Shown in pieces: positions 1 through 11,803 of a DNA stretch of 64,000 bases. This stretch comes from Hygrophila difformis (Eukaryota; Streptophyta; Magnoliopsida; Lamiales; Acanthaceae). The position numbers were made by a program, and so were the translations under genes. The notes below the pieces were generated by a model. It searched no databases and had not been told where the DNA came from. It was given only the letters and a program-made list of their open reading frames with translations. Within the stretch, counting starts at the first letter, position 1. Each line of letters starts with the position of its first letter. Location of the stretch: the NCBI GenBank assembly GCA_030278955.1, contig JAOANR010000004.1, forward strand, positions 13,504,428 to 13,568,427. The letters are read 5' to 3'.

Positions 1-811
1 GATTTAGAATAATAGAGTGTATGTTTTTTGTTTTTCTTTAGGGGTGGGGTGAATTTAGAATAATAGAGTGTAATGTTTTTTTTTAAAGTTTAAATTAGTG
101 AAGGGCATTTTGGGTATAGGAAAATAGGGGTGGGGTGGATTTAGAATATGGGAGAGTGATTTTAGCCGGCTTCATTTTGAAATTATACAGCAAAACTTAT
201 TCTAACATAATTAATATACATATTCTTTTACGAAAATTTAAATGTGTTTACAAAAAAAGGAAAAAAAAAAAGTTCGAATTAATTTTGAATTTTAACCTTT
301 GATTCATGGATTTCAATTTTCACAAATAGCAATTTTCCAATCCGGTTACGGTACAACCCCTTCAAAGGCCTTTATGTACAGACATCACAAAAAATGCATC
401 TCGCATCACATAATATTCTCTGAGCATCATATTTTTGGCATCACACAACAGGTGTCCCCCAACACACAAAATACACAATTTCATACATCACACATCACAA
501 CTCCCACATCACACACATGGTGGCTGCATGTGCAGCCACCTGCACACTAACACCTTCCGCAATTTTCCTTCACATTTTTAAGGTACCGAATTTTGTCGTC
601 ACTTTTAGTTGCTAATGAGTTTTTTCTTTTTTGTTGCCAATTCAACTGTTAACATTGTTAGTGATCATACTCTCAAAAAACATTGTTAGTGATCAAATTT
701 TTAGTTTAGTTGCTAACGAGTTTTCGTTGCCAATTCAACTGCTAACATTGTTAGTGATCAAATCTTTAGTTCGTTAACATGGAAAATTGTTATAGTGACC
801 ACTTGCCAGTA
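1..811. other. Intergenic, AT-rich, with small tandem duplications
   Basis: No gene is supported. Positions 1-150 hold imperfect copies of a unit containing GGGGTGGGGTG followed by ATTTAGAATA. Positions 380-500 are rich in CATCAC. Positions about 604-775 hold two copies of a unit containing TTGCCAATTCAACTG and AACATTGTTAGTGATCA. The 83-codon open frame at 299-550 has biased composition from the CATCAC run and is not believed. Confidence 0.6.
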
Positions 812-1383
812 AGGGTGGGAATATGCCAGGCTACCCGATAGGGGCCTACGGCCTAGCCTATCAAAGGCTAGGCCATGCCAGACTTTTTTTACAAATAGGT
901 CAGACTCAGACTATTTTGAAAGCCTATTTAACTAAATAGGCCATGACCAGACTTTATAAAAAGCCTATGAAGCCTATCAGACCGACCTATTTAATATTAT
1001 TATTAGTCTATTTATGTTTACTATATAGGAATATATATTATTATTATTATTAATGTAGAAGTAATTATTAATTTGATCTTATATAGTTTTTTAAAATATT
1101 TATATGTTTTTTCCCTATATAAATAGTTGTAAATAACAACTTGCCAAGTGCACAAATTCAGGTCTTCCAACCTTATAATTACATCCGGAAATATATAATA
1201 ATTTTAACTTAATTTTAAAATATGCTTAATCAGGCTTTTAAAAAGGCTTAAAAATAAGCCTATTTAAATAAATAAGGCAGGCTTCTGTCACATATAATAG
1301 GTCAGGCTAAGGCCGTAAAAAATCAATGCAGACCTAGGCCGTTCGAGCCTAAGCCTAGCTCGGCCTAGCCTATTTCCACCCCT
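812..1383. mobile_element. TIR MITE, family 1 copy 1 (hAT or Mutator type)
   Basis: A 572-bp element starting AGGGTGGGAATA and ending TATTTCCACCCCT, so the ends are inverted repeats. It is flanked by an 11-bp near-perfect duplication, ACTTGCCAGTA at 801-811 and ACTTGTCAGTA at 1384-1394. The subterminal parts are rich in AGGCCTA/TAGCCTA motifs. A second copy in opposite orientation lies at 15769-16364. It has no coding capacity. The duplication length fits Mutator (9-11 bp) at least as well as hAT (8 bp), so the superfamily is left open. Confidence 0.75.
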
Positions 1384-1497
1384 ACTTGTCAGTACCAATG
1401 ATCACTTCCACTCAAATTGAGGTTTAACTCGAGAATGAAGTTCAAATACACATACATAGAATGAAAAAGCAGCACAACATCATTCATTTGGTCACTT

Positions 1498-3028
1498 TTA
1501 TTTTGCTCCCAACAGTGTGCTTATAATTGCATCTTTGGCATTACTGTCTGCAGTTGCAAACAAATGTCCGGCATTCGGCACTTCATGGTATTGTACCCAC
1601 GGCAGCCTCTCAGCAATGTACCGCTGCAACTCCACAGGCACCAGCCCGTCTTCGACTCCATGCCACACATGGACAGAACCACCCTGCCCTCCCCGGAATG
1701 GATCATCTAGATTCATTGGATCAAAATCCCAGTGCCCGAACCCAACCATCATGTCACGGTGCAATGACTCGTACACTCCTTGTTGAGTTGCATAGTCCTG
1801 TTGTTGAAATGAGCAACACTATGGAATCATACCTCATAAGGATTAAGGCATTAGTTCGAAGAAAATGCCACTGGCAGATGAAGTTGCTACTGCAGTAGCT
1901 TAAATGTCTGGGACTTCAGGTAAAGTGCTCATACAACGATTGAAACTGAGTTATGCAATAGGGAACATCTCATATATAATGAAAATCAAGTATTCATACT
2001 GTAGTGCAATGATAAAAGAGACGAAAATGGTACCCGGTTAAAGATTCTTGCATCATAGTTCGAAAGGATTTTAAGATCCGGTGCAGTAAAGTTAGGTCTT
2101 CCAGTTATAACACTTGAGCCGGGAAACCATTTCTGAGAGTTCCACCAGTAAACTAGCCATGGAGCGTGATGTGCCACACGCAATGCCCATTGATCCTGCA
2201 GCGGTTGTATATAAAAGGCTTTCTTCCATAGATCTGATGGGAAACTAGGCCACCAGTAATTGACGACTGGTGCAATCAATGCTGCTCCTGCCAGCCTATC
2301 GTCGTATTAAGAGAACACAAATTATATAGCTGATAATACATGAAAAATATGTACTAACAACTATCAGACAGACAGAGAAATGTGAAGTTTGACAAGGTTT
2401 CAAACTTCACTGCAGCAAAATGTGCTAAATAGGTTGTTTAAGGGGAATATAACCGGTGAGGGATGTGCTTGAGGCAACCCCATACAACTTGTCCACCCAT
2501 AGAAACACCAATGATGTAGAACTTGGAACCGAATCCTAATTTATCACCGAGCTCTTCTATGTCTAGTGCTGTGCTTTTGATTGTCCTCTTAGGGTCGGGG
2601 TCACTCTCGCCATAGCCTGGTCTGTCAAACGACACAAAGTGTATCCCCAGTTTCTGAACCAATTCCTGAAATTAAAATATGCAGCAAACGTACATTGGCA
2701 AATAAATGCATTAAGAAAAAACCAGCAAACAAAACATAAATCTGAATCTTATGAGGTTCAGAAGTTAATGTGATACCGAGGTAACAATAGAAGCCTCATG
2801 TTTATTGGAGCCAAATCCGTGTACCAAGATGACCTTATATTCAGCTCTATCTTTGGGGACACCGTGCTCCTTGTAGGCCAAGTGTCTTCCGTCTCTAAGT
2901 TTGATTCGGGGTCCTTCAATGGCAGGTCCATCAGTGGAGCCACAGATACGGGGAGATGGAGGACAGAACGCCTGGTAAGCGTATGCTAGAATCCCAATAG
3001 AAAACACTACAAAAAGTTTCCAAAACAT
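1498..3028 (-). CDS. Alpha/beta hydrolase superfamily protein (4 coding exons, 341 aa)
   Basis: Probable serine hydrolase of the plant-specific alpha/beta-hydrolase group typified by Arabidopsis At5g22460 and At1g74300; its substrate is unknown. Coding exons on the minus strand are 3028-2777, 2665-2454, 2295-2034 and 1797-1498; all junctions are GT-AG and the phases agree. The start is the ATG at 3028, two bases after a strong acceptor (3031-3032) with a pyrimidine tract, which excludes an upstream in-frame ATG lying in the intron. Residues 1-20 are a hydrophobic signal anchor or signal peptide. H70-G71 (LVHGFG) is the oxyanion region, S139 in GVSMGG the nucleophile, and D292 (VEDGLVP) and H320 (NAGHLF) complete the triad. 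KHIPHRLAGAALIAPVVNYWWP-type conservation spans the third junction. The frame is intact and the length is normal for the family. The family call is firm; membrane or secretory location is inferred. Confidence 0.88.
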
Positions 3029-3030
3029 TG

Positions 3031-3914
3031 CTGAACATAAAAGATGAAGATTAGTATTAGAATACATTTGTAATGAAGAAGGTTTCTATTACTTTAATAA
3101 ATCAGAGCATAATCAGTTTAACTTGTTAGGGTTTGTTCATTCGACAGTGTATTCCAACTTTCGCCATAGCTGTTTTGTGCTATGAATTTGGGTAATTCGA
3201 ATCCTAATTCCTCAAATAGTGTTATAGTTCTTGAGAAGCAGCAAAGTGTAGATGATGATCAGAACTCTGACAGCAAATATGAGTATATGACCTCCAAGGA
3301 TTCTTAAAACCATTTCCACAAACATTAAAACTGCATCCTATCAGATCAACAAACACAAAAGCTTATTCAATCAAAATTCACATAGATTACAAGATTTCAT
3401 GATGTGATGACACTGTTATATGCTACTTCACTACTCTAAACAGATCCAAAATGGGAAGCACAAACAGTGAAATTAATTGATCAACCAAACCCCTTAAAAG
3501 TAGTTATTATGCAAACACAGTGTCTTCCCTTCCCTAATGAACATTCAAAACTGAACCAAATTCCATATCAAATTCTAGTCATCATCTCATCATAGCATCA
3601 TCGTTTGTCCACTCAAATTTATCCGCATATCATCTCTTTTAAGAAGTAATCAATAACTTACTAGTCTGTGATTACTGTATGTACAATCAAAGCACTATAG
3701 CAGTGAAGTTTAAAAAAAAAATACAAATAAAAACCTTCTGAGTATTCAATAAGCAGCCGAGATTAAGCAACAGAATGAGAAAACCAAACAAATAGCATTA
3801 CAAAGATGGGAGATTGTTCCAAAATCCCAAGTGAGTTACTGAATACTGCACCATAGTCCATACAAACTATACAGAGTAGGAAAAAAAAAAAAAAAAAAAA
3901 AAAAGCTGATTCAC
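3031..3914 (-). other. 5' UTR intron of the alpha/beta hydrolase gene
   Basis: The acceptor side reads TTTTATGTTCAG immediately before CA-ATG, with a CTAAT branch-point-like sequence upstream. A matching donor CTTCAG|GTGA is at 3915/3914. This gives an 884-bp leader intron, a common arrangement in plant genes. The donor is inferred from sequence only and no transcript evidence was available. Confidence 0.55.
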
Positions 3915-4056
3915 CTGAAGCTGAAGCACAGCACAAGAAAATAAACTGATCGAAGCAAAAAAGAAGTGCTAATTGTGAAGAGGTGAAAAGGAAGGTATCT
4001 GTAGAGGGAGTGGGAGGTAGTTGAAAGCAATGGGTGGATCAACTACCGACTAAGCT
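3915..4056 (-). other. Probable 5' UTR exon and promoter-proximal region of the hydrolase gene
   Basis: This region is less AT-rich than its surroundings, ends at the GTGA donor, and has no ATG-led frame. The transcription start is not determined; the right limit given is approximate. A long poly-A run (about 3880-3903) lies just inside the adjacent intron. Confidence 0.4.
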
Positions 4057-4371
4057 TAGCCATTAGTGGTCTTCTGCTGGTCTCGACTCTTGGGGATCTT
4101 ACCTGCTTCTTTCTTTTTTTTTTTTTTTTTTTTTAATTTTATTATGGTGGGGGATGGTTTGAAGTTGGAATCTTGTATTCTTTCTTACATGTTATCCAGT
4201 TGGGTATCTGTATTTCTCATTACTGGTATGGCTTTGGGCTACTCTATGTGTATCCGGTTGGGTGTCTTTGTTCCCCATTTTGAGCTACTCCATGGGGGTA
4301 TCCAATTGGATAAATTTATTCTCCATTTTGAGCTACTCCATGGGGTATCCACTTGGTATCTTTATTTCTCA
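4057..4371. repeat. Poly-T tract and degenerate ~50-bp tandem repeats
   Basis: A T run lies at about 4110-4134. Positions about 4195-4370 hold about four degenerate copies of a unit containing GAGCTACTCCATGGGG and GGTATCCA. The open frame spanning 4066-4458 is a by-product of this repeat and is not believed to code. Confidence 0.5.
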
Positions 4372-4494
4372 CTAGCAAATAACCCGTCGAGACTCGACGG
4401 GCATAATTATATATTTATATACAATATATATCCTTATATAATAATAAATGTAATTTGAGTAATAGAAAAATGTGTAATAACATTTTATATGTTC

Positions 4495-4990
4495 AAAAGT
4501 GAGTGTATATGATAATATAATTTAATTATTTTTAAAAATAACAGAAAAATCGTATTATATTGCATTCTTTAGCTTCAGTGGCTTGTCCGGTATAAACATA
4601 ACAGATCAATAAAAATAAATATTAAGATTTTTATTTAATTTGAAATTTAATTTAAAATAAATAAAATTTAAATATAAGTATTAAGTATAATATGAAATTT
4701 TTCTTTACAATTTGCTGAAAATTTCATTATAAACAACAATGCTTGAGTATTAAGTATAAATTATATTTTGAGCAGTGATTTTATATCTATTTGAAAGAGG
4801 ATATATATGATAATATAATTTAATTATTTTTAAAACTAACTAAGAATTCATATTATACTGTCCTATTTAGCTTCTGTGGCTTAACAGATCAATAAAAATA
4901 ATTATTAATATAATATTTTTATTTAATTTGAAATTTAAATTAAAATGAATAAAATTTAAATATAAGTATTAAGCATAATATGAAGAATTC
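4495..4990. repeat. Diverged ~300-bp tandem duplication inside the Helitron remnant
   Basis: Positions about 4500-4690 and 4795-4985 share a long common order of blocks, including GATAATATAATTTAATTATT, TTTAGCTTC(A/T)GTGGCTT, AACAGATCAATAAAAATAA and AATATAAGTATTAAG. Small indels and substitutions separate the two. Confidence 0.65.
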
Positions 4991-5019
4991 CCTCACAATT
5001 TGTTGAAATTTTCATTCCT

Positions 5020-5480
5020 AAAAATATCATTGATAGGGGCTAGTATAGTACTATCTTTAAAAATGTCTGAATTTGAAATGGTGCAGTTTATATTTTTATA
5101 TGTACTCTTGAAAATTGTCGCTATAGGATACCCGTAGAGTTTATAAAAATATCATCCGGAAGTGTCACATCTAATTGTAGATCATCAGAATCAATACCGG
5201 CCTTACCATCATCTACATTAATTATCCATTTTGTAAATTTTCTGTTATATATAGATTTTATAGTAAACAACATTTCTTGTGGTATCTTGAGTTAATCATT
5301 CTTAATTGCATATTAATACTTTAAGCCACATGTTGCTAGTGGCGCGAAATATTGCAACATAACTGTTCATGGCAAAAACTTATTTTGGAAGATAAAATCC
5401 AATATTCTTTAAAGATTAACATTGACTTTTGTTTATAATCACAGCAAAACAAACTATAAGTTGAAATTTTCTCATCTTAA
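5020..5480 (-). pseudogene. PIF1-type Helitron helicase remnant, copy 1
   Basis: On the minus strand about 5230-5020, two adjacent frames give KFTKWIINVDDGKAGID, LDVTLPDDIFINSTG and then, after a one-base frame change, YPIATIFKSTY and DSTILAPIND. These match the C-terminal half of the PIF1-like helicase of plant Helitrons, which has the pattern FxxWILxIGDG, IPDDLLI, DPIxxIVxxxYP and RAILAPTN. Further upstream, about 5330-5300, is a weak match to the KVLxLTxNMRL segment. In-frame stops and frame changes make it non-functional. Confidence 0.6.
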
Positions 5481-5929
5481 ATCGAATCAGGAATTTGGTT
5501 AAATCAGATAGGCTCAGCTCATTATCATTCTACCAATAAAGAATTTTTAACTTTCATAGTTTCTCGAAAATTAGTTTAACCTCAATAATATGATTTTACA
5601 TCTTGGTGACTATCAACCTACTTACATAGTTACATTGCATACTTTATTTGATCGATCTATATTCCTAATATGCATGACTATGCAACCCTAAATCAACTAT
5701 ATTTAATGATTCGGTAATCCAAAATAATTTGATCGTGTTTAGATATTATAGTGAAAAGAATTCATTGGAGAGTGTACATTTTCATAGTGAAAATAATTCA
5801 AAACAATTTGATCGTGTTTAGATATCTATGCTTTCATTCTCTTGATAAATATTATTAGAATTGATATATATATATATATACATTTTCATTTGCAGAGTGT
5901 ACGTTCCATGATTTAATAATTGATCGCAT

Positions 5930-6480
5930 CAACAATCTCATTGGTAGAAATTTGTATAACAATATCTTTAATAATATCTGGATTTGAAGTGGTGCATTTT
6001 ATATGTGTAGAAGTACTCTCAACAATTGCCGCTATAGGATCTCCCGTAGAATTCATAAAATTATAACCTGAAAATTCACATCTAGTTGTACATCTTCAAG
6101 ATCAATACCAGATTTACAAATTACCATAACCTACATGAAGAATTCATTGTGCAAATTTAAGTCATATATAATTTTCATTGTAAATAACATTTCTTGTATT
6201 GTAAATAACATTTCTTGTAGTATATTGGGTTAATTCAACTTAATTACATATTAATAATTCGAGTCCCCTCTTTCCAGTACACGAGATATTGCAGCATATC
6301 ACTAACATAGGTAAAAATGATTTTTGAAGATAGAGTCCAACATTCTTTAAAAAATGACATTAACTTTTTTTTAATAGTCATAGTAAAACAAAATGCGGGT
6401 GTGACTTTTTTTCCTCTGAAATCGAATGAAGAATTTGATTAATTCAGACGGGCTCATAATCATTCTACCAATTAAGAATT
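5930..6480 (-). pseudogene. PIF1-type Helitron helicase remnant, copy 2
   Basis: Positions 5940-6140 repeat the order of copy 1 at 5030-5230: AATATCTTTAATAATATCTG, GCCGCTATAGGATCTCCCGTA, CACATCTAGTTGTA and GATCAATACCAGATTTAC. Neighbouring blocks (ACATTTCTTGTA, AGTCCAACATTCTTTAAA) also match. So this is either an internal duplication or a second element of the same family. It is too decayed to code. Confidence 0.5.
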
Positions 6481-6599
6481 TTCATCATAAATAATGGGCT
6501 TTCTTTTAATGAGAACAGATGTTAAATAATTTTATGGGATAAGTTTTTTGCAGGTAGAACCAAATCGAAAATGTGCAGTCCTACCTATTGGAAGGAGTA

Positions 6600-8703
6600 T
6601 GGTGCTATTCCACTGGATACTACATGCAACACAATATCACTTCTCCCACGAATGGCTAAACATAATGTTTTCTAGATAAATTATCGATAAATGTCTTGTC
6701 AGCTCCACCATGTAAAGAAAAAAGAATCAACCCTCATCACTATCAACTACATACATTAATCAACAAAGGTAATAGCTTAGCATGATCCGCCTTCATTTCT
6801 TCCTTATTATGATATGTCTCTTCTAGTATAAATAGATTATATGTTTCAGACGTTAAACTTCATTCAGTACCGGTATCCCAGAGTAAATTTTCAAATTTAT
6901 AGAATTTGCAGCAATTAGCCTTTCAATTTCTAATAAAAGTATATTTATATTTGTTCTTCCGTCAATTGCAAATTTGATAAAATATAGATTAATGAAGTAT
7001 TTCTTAAAAAATGGTTTCAAAAAATAAAAATTTTCCTTCTTTATTTACTGATGGACTATTCGCACCCCAATAACTCTTTATACACCCAATTCTTTTATTT
7101 CTAATATGCTTTACGAAAATAACTAATTTACTCTAAATCAATTATCCACAGAATATGAATTTTCACAATTCTCTTGATAATTATAATTTTTGTATTATTT
7201 TAATATAGTAGAATATAAATAATATTTATACTATTTAGTACATATTTATATACAATTAGAATGATATAATTATAAAATATATTTTTTAATGATTAGCAAC
7301 GTACCTATATAATTGTATATTACTTTTAGTAAATATATATTTGTATACTTTCTCCGACTCAGTTTAATTGTTACGTTTGATTTTTTGGCACTAATCACTA
7401 TTTTAATTTGATTCGAATTTTTATCATAGTTATGTAAGAAAATACATAGTCAATTGAGATCTTGTTAGATTCGTCTAATAATGTAGTTTTAGTATATCAA
7501 ATTTTTATAATTTTTTATCGTACACAATTTAAGTTATTAACCGTTAAAAATATGTATCGGTATACGTATCAGGTGGGTTCGTAACAATTATAATGAAAGA
7601 GATGTAGTATTACTTTTAGGAGAAGTGGCATATTTTTGTAAAAACATGGCCTATATATACATTAATTAATATATAAAATCTTTTCCATACATTCATTAAT
7701 GTATCTTTTAATAATATAAATTCTATTTATACACTGTGAATTTCATATAAATTTGAAATTTGAAATCTTTAAAAACTGAAAATTGTGGGAACTCCACATA
7801 AATTGGTAATTAGATATCTTTTAAAAACTAAAAATTGAGATTTCATATACACATTAGTATATCATTAAAACTAAAAATTGGGATTTCATATACACATTAG
7901 TATATCTTTAATATGAATACATAAATATGTGCAATGTACATTTTGATTACATCATTTACCACACAAAAAATATAACAAAAAACTAAACAACATAATGTAA
8001 ACACAAAATTACCGACATTACAATATGATCACCATATTGAAATATAAACACAACATAATTCTTAGTTGACAATGCAGAACCCCGTCCTAATAGTACTACA
8101 GTGCAAAAATTGAAAATGCCTATTCATGTCATAATAATCCGATGGTGTAAAAACTCAAAATATATAAATAAATAATAAATGCAGCAATAAAATCTAAAAT
8201 AAATAAAATACAAAATACAAAATATATAAAATCTATAATAGATAAAATAAAAATATAAAATTTTAAATTTTATCTTTCAAATTTTTTTTAAAGGTGATTA
8301 AATCTCTAATGAATAAATAAGTAAACTTGAAAATCTAAAATTAGTAAATTTAAAAATACAAAATAATATAGATAAAATAATTAATGCAAAATTTAAAACT
8401 TCAAATCTTTCAAATATATTTTTGGTGAATTTCAAATCTTTCGAATATATCTTTCAAATCTTTCAAATATATCTTTTAAATCTTTTAAATATATTTAAAA
8501 GTGAATTTTGGGATTGCATATAAATTGAAAATTTCTATATTTTAAAAACTGAAAATCTATAATGAATAAATAAATAAATAAATGCAAAAATCTAAAAATA
8601 ATTAATTAAAATGCAAAAATCTATAAAAATTAGAAAATTAAAATGGAGACACAGCATTAAATTTAGGATGAGTTGTTCACTAATGCTTTAATATATATAT
8701 ATA
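6600..8703. other. AT-rich non-coding stretch
   Basis: No coding frame is credible. It holds a degenerate Stowaway-like element (listed separately) and a short tandem pair at about 7840-7910 built on GATTTCATATACACATTAGT. Around 8390-8480 there are repeated TTTCAAATCTTTCAAATATAT blocks. Nothing else was recognised. Confidence 0.5.
7347..7607. mobile_element. Degenerate Stowaway-like MITE
   Basis: It starts CTTTCTCCGACTCAGT after TA and ends GAAAGAGATG before TA. Inside it shares GATCTTGTTAGATTCGTCTAAT and GTAGTTTTAG with the better-preserved copies at 18217-18472 and 38445-38726. Confidence 0.5.
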
Positions 8704-8818
8704 CTAGCATACCCGCCCGCGCAATGCGCGGTAAGTAAAATTTATATATATTTTTTAAAATAACATAAGATTTTAAAAATTCAAATATTGTACGTATTAC
8801 ATAAAATTTGGTTCATGC

Positions 8819-8978
8819 GGGGTTGGAGACTTAATCAAGTGGTAGCTCCCCAACTCTCAATCTATAGGTTGGGGGTTCGAATCCCCATCCGGCCCCTTAT
8901 CCCTTCCGTTTGTTCCCTTTATAATTGTATGGCATGAGCTCCCACTACCCTTTCCAGACCTTCAATGACATCTTCAAA
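8819..8978 (+). mobile_element. tRNA-derived SINE, copy 1
   Basis: A 160-bp insertion with an A-box-like TAATCAAGTGGTAG, a perfect B box GGTTCGAATCC, and an A-rich end. It is flanked by a 16-bp duplication: AAAATTTGGTTCATGC at 8803-8818 and AAAATTTAGTTCATGC at 8979-8994. It is not a functional tRNA because no cloverleaf continues around the B box. Confidence 0.85.
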
Positions 8979-9206
8979 AAAATTTAGTTCATGCTAATTT
9001 TCTGACCACATTATTGAGAAAAAATGTGACAAAGTAGTTTAGCAACTTTGTCAATTAAGTTATTTTCCTAATATTATTGTTTTATTGATTTAGCCCATAA
9101 TCAATTTGATTTTACATTTTTAAATTTGTAATTTCCTAGATATAATTTTAACTCCATTTATATTTTATATGTTAATTTATTATTATATATTACACTAATA
9201 ATGCTA

Positions 9207-9533
9207 CTGGACTACTTAACCAATGGCATGCCTCCCACATTTGGCGAGACGTCTTTGACGATGTTCAGTTCATCATGTACTTTGCGAGGGTAAAATGGTC
9301 GCGGATTGTCTAGCAAAATATGGTGCAACTTTAGAAGAATTCTACACTACTTGGACATTCCCCCATACTTCACGCACAGGGTGTTAGCGGCGGATTCTTC
9401 CGGCGCATGGTTCCCAAAAGCCTAAGTGTTAGCTCATTTTTTCCTTTCTGCTTTTTTTGGACACCTCTTTTTGTTGCTGTTTTTTTCCCTTTATTTTCTT
9501 TTCAACTTGTTATTTGGCGTCAGCTTTCCAAAA
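9207..9533 (+). pseudogene. 5'-truncated LINE fragment (RNase H tail), copy 1
   Basis: One frame reads EGKMVADCLAKY and EEFYTTWTFP, matching the end of the RNase H domain in the LINE at 32659-33399 (EGNKVTDCLARQ, EDFYTTWAFP). A T-rich 3' UTR and short A tail follow. Flanking copies AATAATGCTA (9197-9206) and AATAATGTTA (9534-9543) look like the target duplication. So this is a short LINE insertion within the Helitron and not a host gene capture. Confidence 0.75.
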
Positions 9534-9632
9534 AATAATGTTAATAATCTTAGAACATTGTTCACATAAATATGGAGTGACTAATGCAAATCTAATCATG
9601 AATGTATAATTATCATATTATATTATATTATA

Positions 9633-9808
9633 CTTTCTCCGTTTCTTTTTAAGTATTACACTTTTTTTTTGGGTGCGGCATAATAAATGTTATATTACCA
9701 TATATAGAATGCTTTTAAAGGTATAACACTTCAACTAAAGCACTTTTGTTCCTTGCATTGAATCTCGTGTCATTTTCTTATCTTACACTTATTTTGAAAT
9801 GAAGGGAG
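9633..9808. mobile_element. Stowaway MITE, copy in Helitron 1
   Basis: TA-flanked, with CTTTCTCCGTTTCTTTTTAA at one end and the complementary TTTTGAAATGAAGGGAG at the other. This is the CTCCCTCCGTTTC type of plant Tc1/mariner MITE. Confidence 0.75.
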
Positions 9809-9822
9809 TATTATATTATATG

Positions 9823-10289
9823 TAGGGATGAAAACGGTACGGATATGATCGAATAGTATTGGATACGAATATATATTGTCCAACATTTTTTTATCGGATT
9901 CGGATCGAATATAGATATGCCGGATACAAATATATGTCGGATACAGATTCAATTGGATACAGATTATCGGATAATTTTTAATCTTTTTTTAAAATTTGAT
10001 ATAAAAAATTATCGAATAATTATATATTTTGTTATAATTATCAACAATTTTTCATTAGTAAATAATAATATGTTAAAATATTCGGATATCCAGATCTAAA
10101 ATCTGGATAATATCGATACGGTCAGATATTTTCGGATACGAATACGAATGCATATATTAAATTACAGATTCAAATTCGGATGTGAATATTGAAATATCTG
10201 GCTGGATAGTCGGATACAGATTCGCATTCGAATATAATCGGATACGGCATCGGATCGGTCTAATATTTACCGTACCCCTTTCACCCCTA
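9823..10289. mobile_element. hAT-type MITE, copy in Helitron 1
   Basis: 467 bp. It starts TAGGGATGAAAACGGTACGG and ends CCGTACCCCTTTCACCCCTA, the inverted complement. The 8-bp flanks ATTATATG (9815-9822) and ATTATAAG (10290-10297) match at 7 of 8. The body is rich in CGGATA repeats. No transposase is present. Confidence 0.8.
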
Positions 10290-11688
10290 ATTATAAGTAT
10301 ATATATTATACAAATATATAGTACTATATTTATTCAATTAGACGAAGTTAAAATATGTTATATATCATAGTAAATCTTTTTAATTTATGTAGTGTTATTA
10401 TACCTTTTATATTAATTAATAATTTCTTTAAAAATATAGGATCGATATCTACCTTATATATATATATATATATCAACTATTCAAAATTAGATTGAGATCT
10501 TCTAAAATAATAACAAATCACTATGCTAAATAAAAAGTTGAGAAAAAATAAACATCTAATTTAAATAATTCCCTATCCAATTTATTAGATTATTCCCTAT
10601 TTTTCCGAATACAATTAAATAATGAATGTTTTCTACTTTATAGTGAACTTACATAAATAAATAAATATGTAAAAAATAAAAAATGTATCCAAAAGGAAAG
10701 ATGTCAAAATGGGAATAATCTGTTAACAAAAGGAAAAAAATACATAAATAAAAATATAAAGTGGAAACATCTCCAAATTTATTCTCTTCAGTTTTTTTTT
10801 TCAAATTTCGAATAAAGACAAAATAACCAACAATAGCAAAATCAACATAAAATAGATTTATGATATACAAAAATTTTGAGTAGTATACAAAGGAGAATCA
10901 TAAAAATAATTTGTAGAGTATGACTTCATTGCAGTCTTGAATTACAATATGTAATCCTGTAAAAGTCATTGGAAAACCATTAGAAACATATATTTAACAG
11001 TATGTAAGAAAAAACAAAAAAAACCCACTAATATTCACGTTCGAGTAAAAAAAATCTTACACGAGTAAAAAAACCCATAGCAAGACGAAAAATATATTGC
11101 AATCTAAGAAAAATTAACCTGCAACAAAAGAAATATTAGGAAAACATTGGCGTGGAAAATATTGTAATACATGAGAAGAAGAAACAAAAGACATTGTTTA
11201 ATATAAAATCAATATTGAGAAGATATAAACAAAGAATGAAGAAATAAAATGTGAGTTGATGAAAATTTCAAGACAACCATGATATTAGATAAATGAATGG
11301 AATATTTATAGAGAAATATGAGGAGGTTTGGTGTAGATATATATGCAAATGTTGGAGGGATGGAATCAAATTTGACGTGATCTTCTAAAAATATATTTAT
11401 AGATATGAATATATAATATAATATTATATATATGTGGTCCTTTTCCGAGTGAATTTTATGTTTCAAATCTTAGATATTATTTGTACATATATTAATGAAT
11501 ATTGATAAAATAATTATATTAAATGTATATCAATTAATATTGGATATTAATAAATATTTATGGAGATTTCAATATAGAATATTAAAATTTTAGGATTAAA
11601 CATTGTTGGATGAATTAAATGTGATTGTTGAAAAAAGGTGGTGGGGAAGTGGGGGGAAACTTGACTATATTGTTTTTATATATATAGA
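10290..11688. other. Helitron 1 body without recognisable genes
   Basis: About 1.4 kb of AT-rich sequence that is nearly the same as 13750-15260 in Helitron 2. Short open frames (for example 10649-10870 and 11209-11466 on the minus strand) are low-complexity and are disrupted in the sister copy, so no gene is called. Confidence 0.6.
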
Positions 11689-11803
11689 CTAGTATACCCG
11701 TCCGCGCAATGCGCGGTAAGTAAAATTTATATATATTTTTTAAAATAACATAAGATTTTAAAAATTCAAATATTGTACGTATTACATAAAATTTGGTTCA
11801 TGC

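Larger units (their letters stand above)
4372..6600 (-). mobile_element. Decayed Helitron, 3' terminus at 4372 (minus strand)
   Basis: Read on the minus strand, the left edge ends in an 8-bp-stem hairpin (CCCGTCGA / TCGACGGG, loop GTC), then about 8 nt, then CTAG followed by T. That is the standard Helitron 3' end inserted at an A/T site. Upstream on the same strand are remnants of the PIF1-type helicase, in the orientation expected for a Rep-Hel gene. The right (5') limit was not found and 6600 is only the limit of recognisable helicase-related sequence. Confidence 0.6.
8704..11688 (-). mobile_element. Non-autonomous Helitron 1 (of a tandem pair)
   Basis: On the minus strand the 3' end at 8704-8735 reads hairpin CCGCGC-ATT-GCGCGG, about 12 nt, CTAG, then T in the flank. 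The 5' end at 11688-11687 is TC followed by TATATATAAAAACAATATAG. There is no Rep-Hel gene. It contains a SINE (8819-8978), a LINE fragment (9207-9533), a Stowaway (9633-9808) and a hAT MITE (9823-10289), all also present at the same places in Helitron 2. Its 5' end touches the 3' CTAG of Helitron 2 with no intervening base. Confidence 0.82.

Noticed and set aside
299..550. Small histidine/threonine-rich protein
   Set aside because: Product of a CATCAC-rich stretch with no leader or homologous pattern.
4066..4458. 130-codon open frame with a poly-F run
   Set aside because: It spans a poly-T tract and tandem repeats and runs into a Helitron end.
8819..8978. Functional tRNA gene
   Set aside because: Only the B box and T-arm are good; there is no cloverleaf, and target duplications show it is a SINE.
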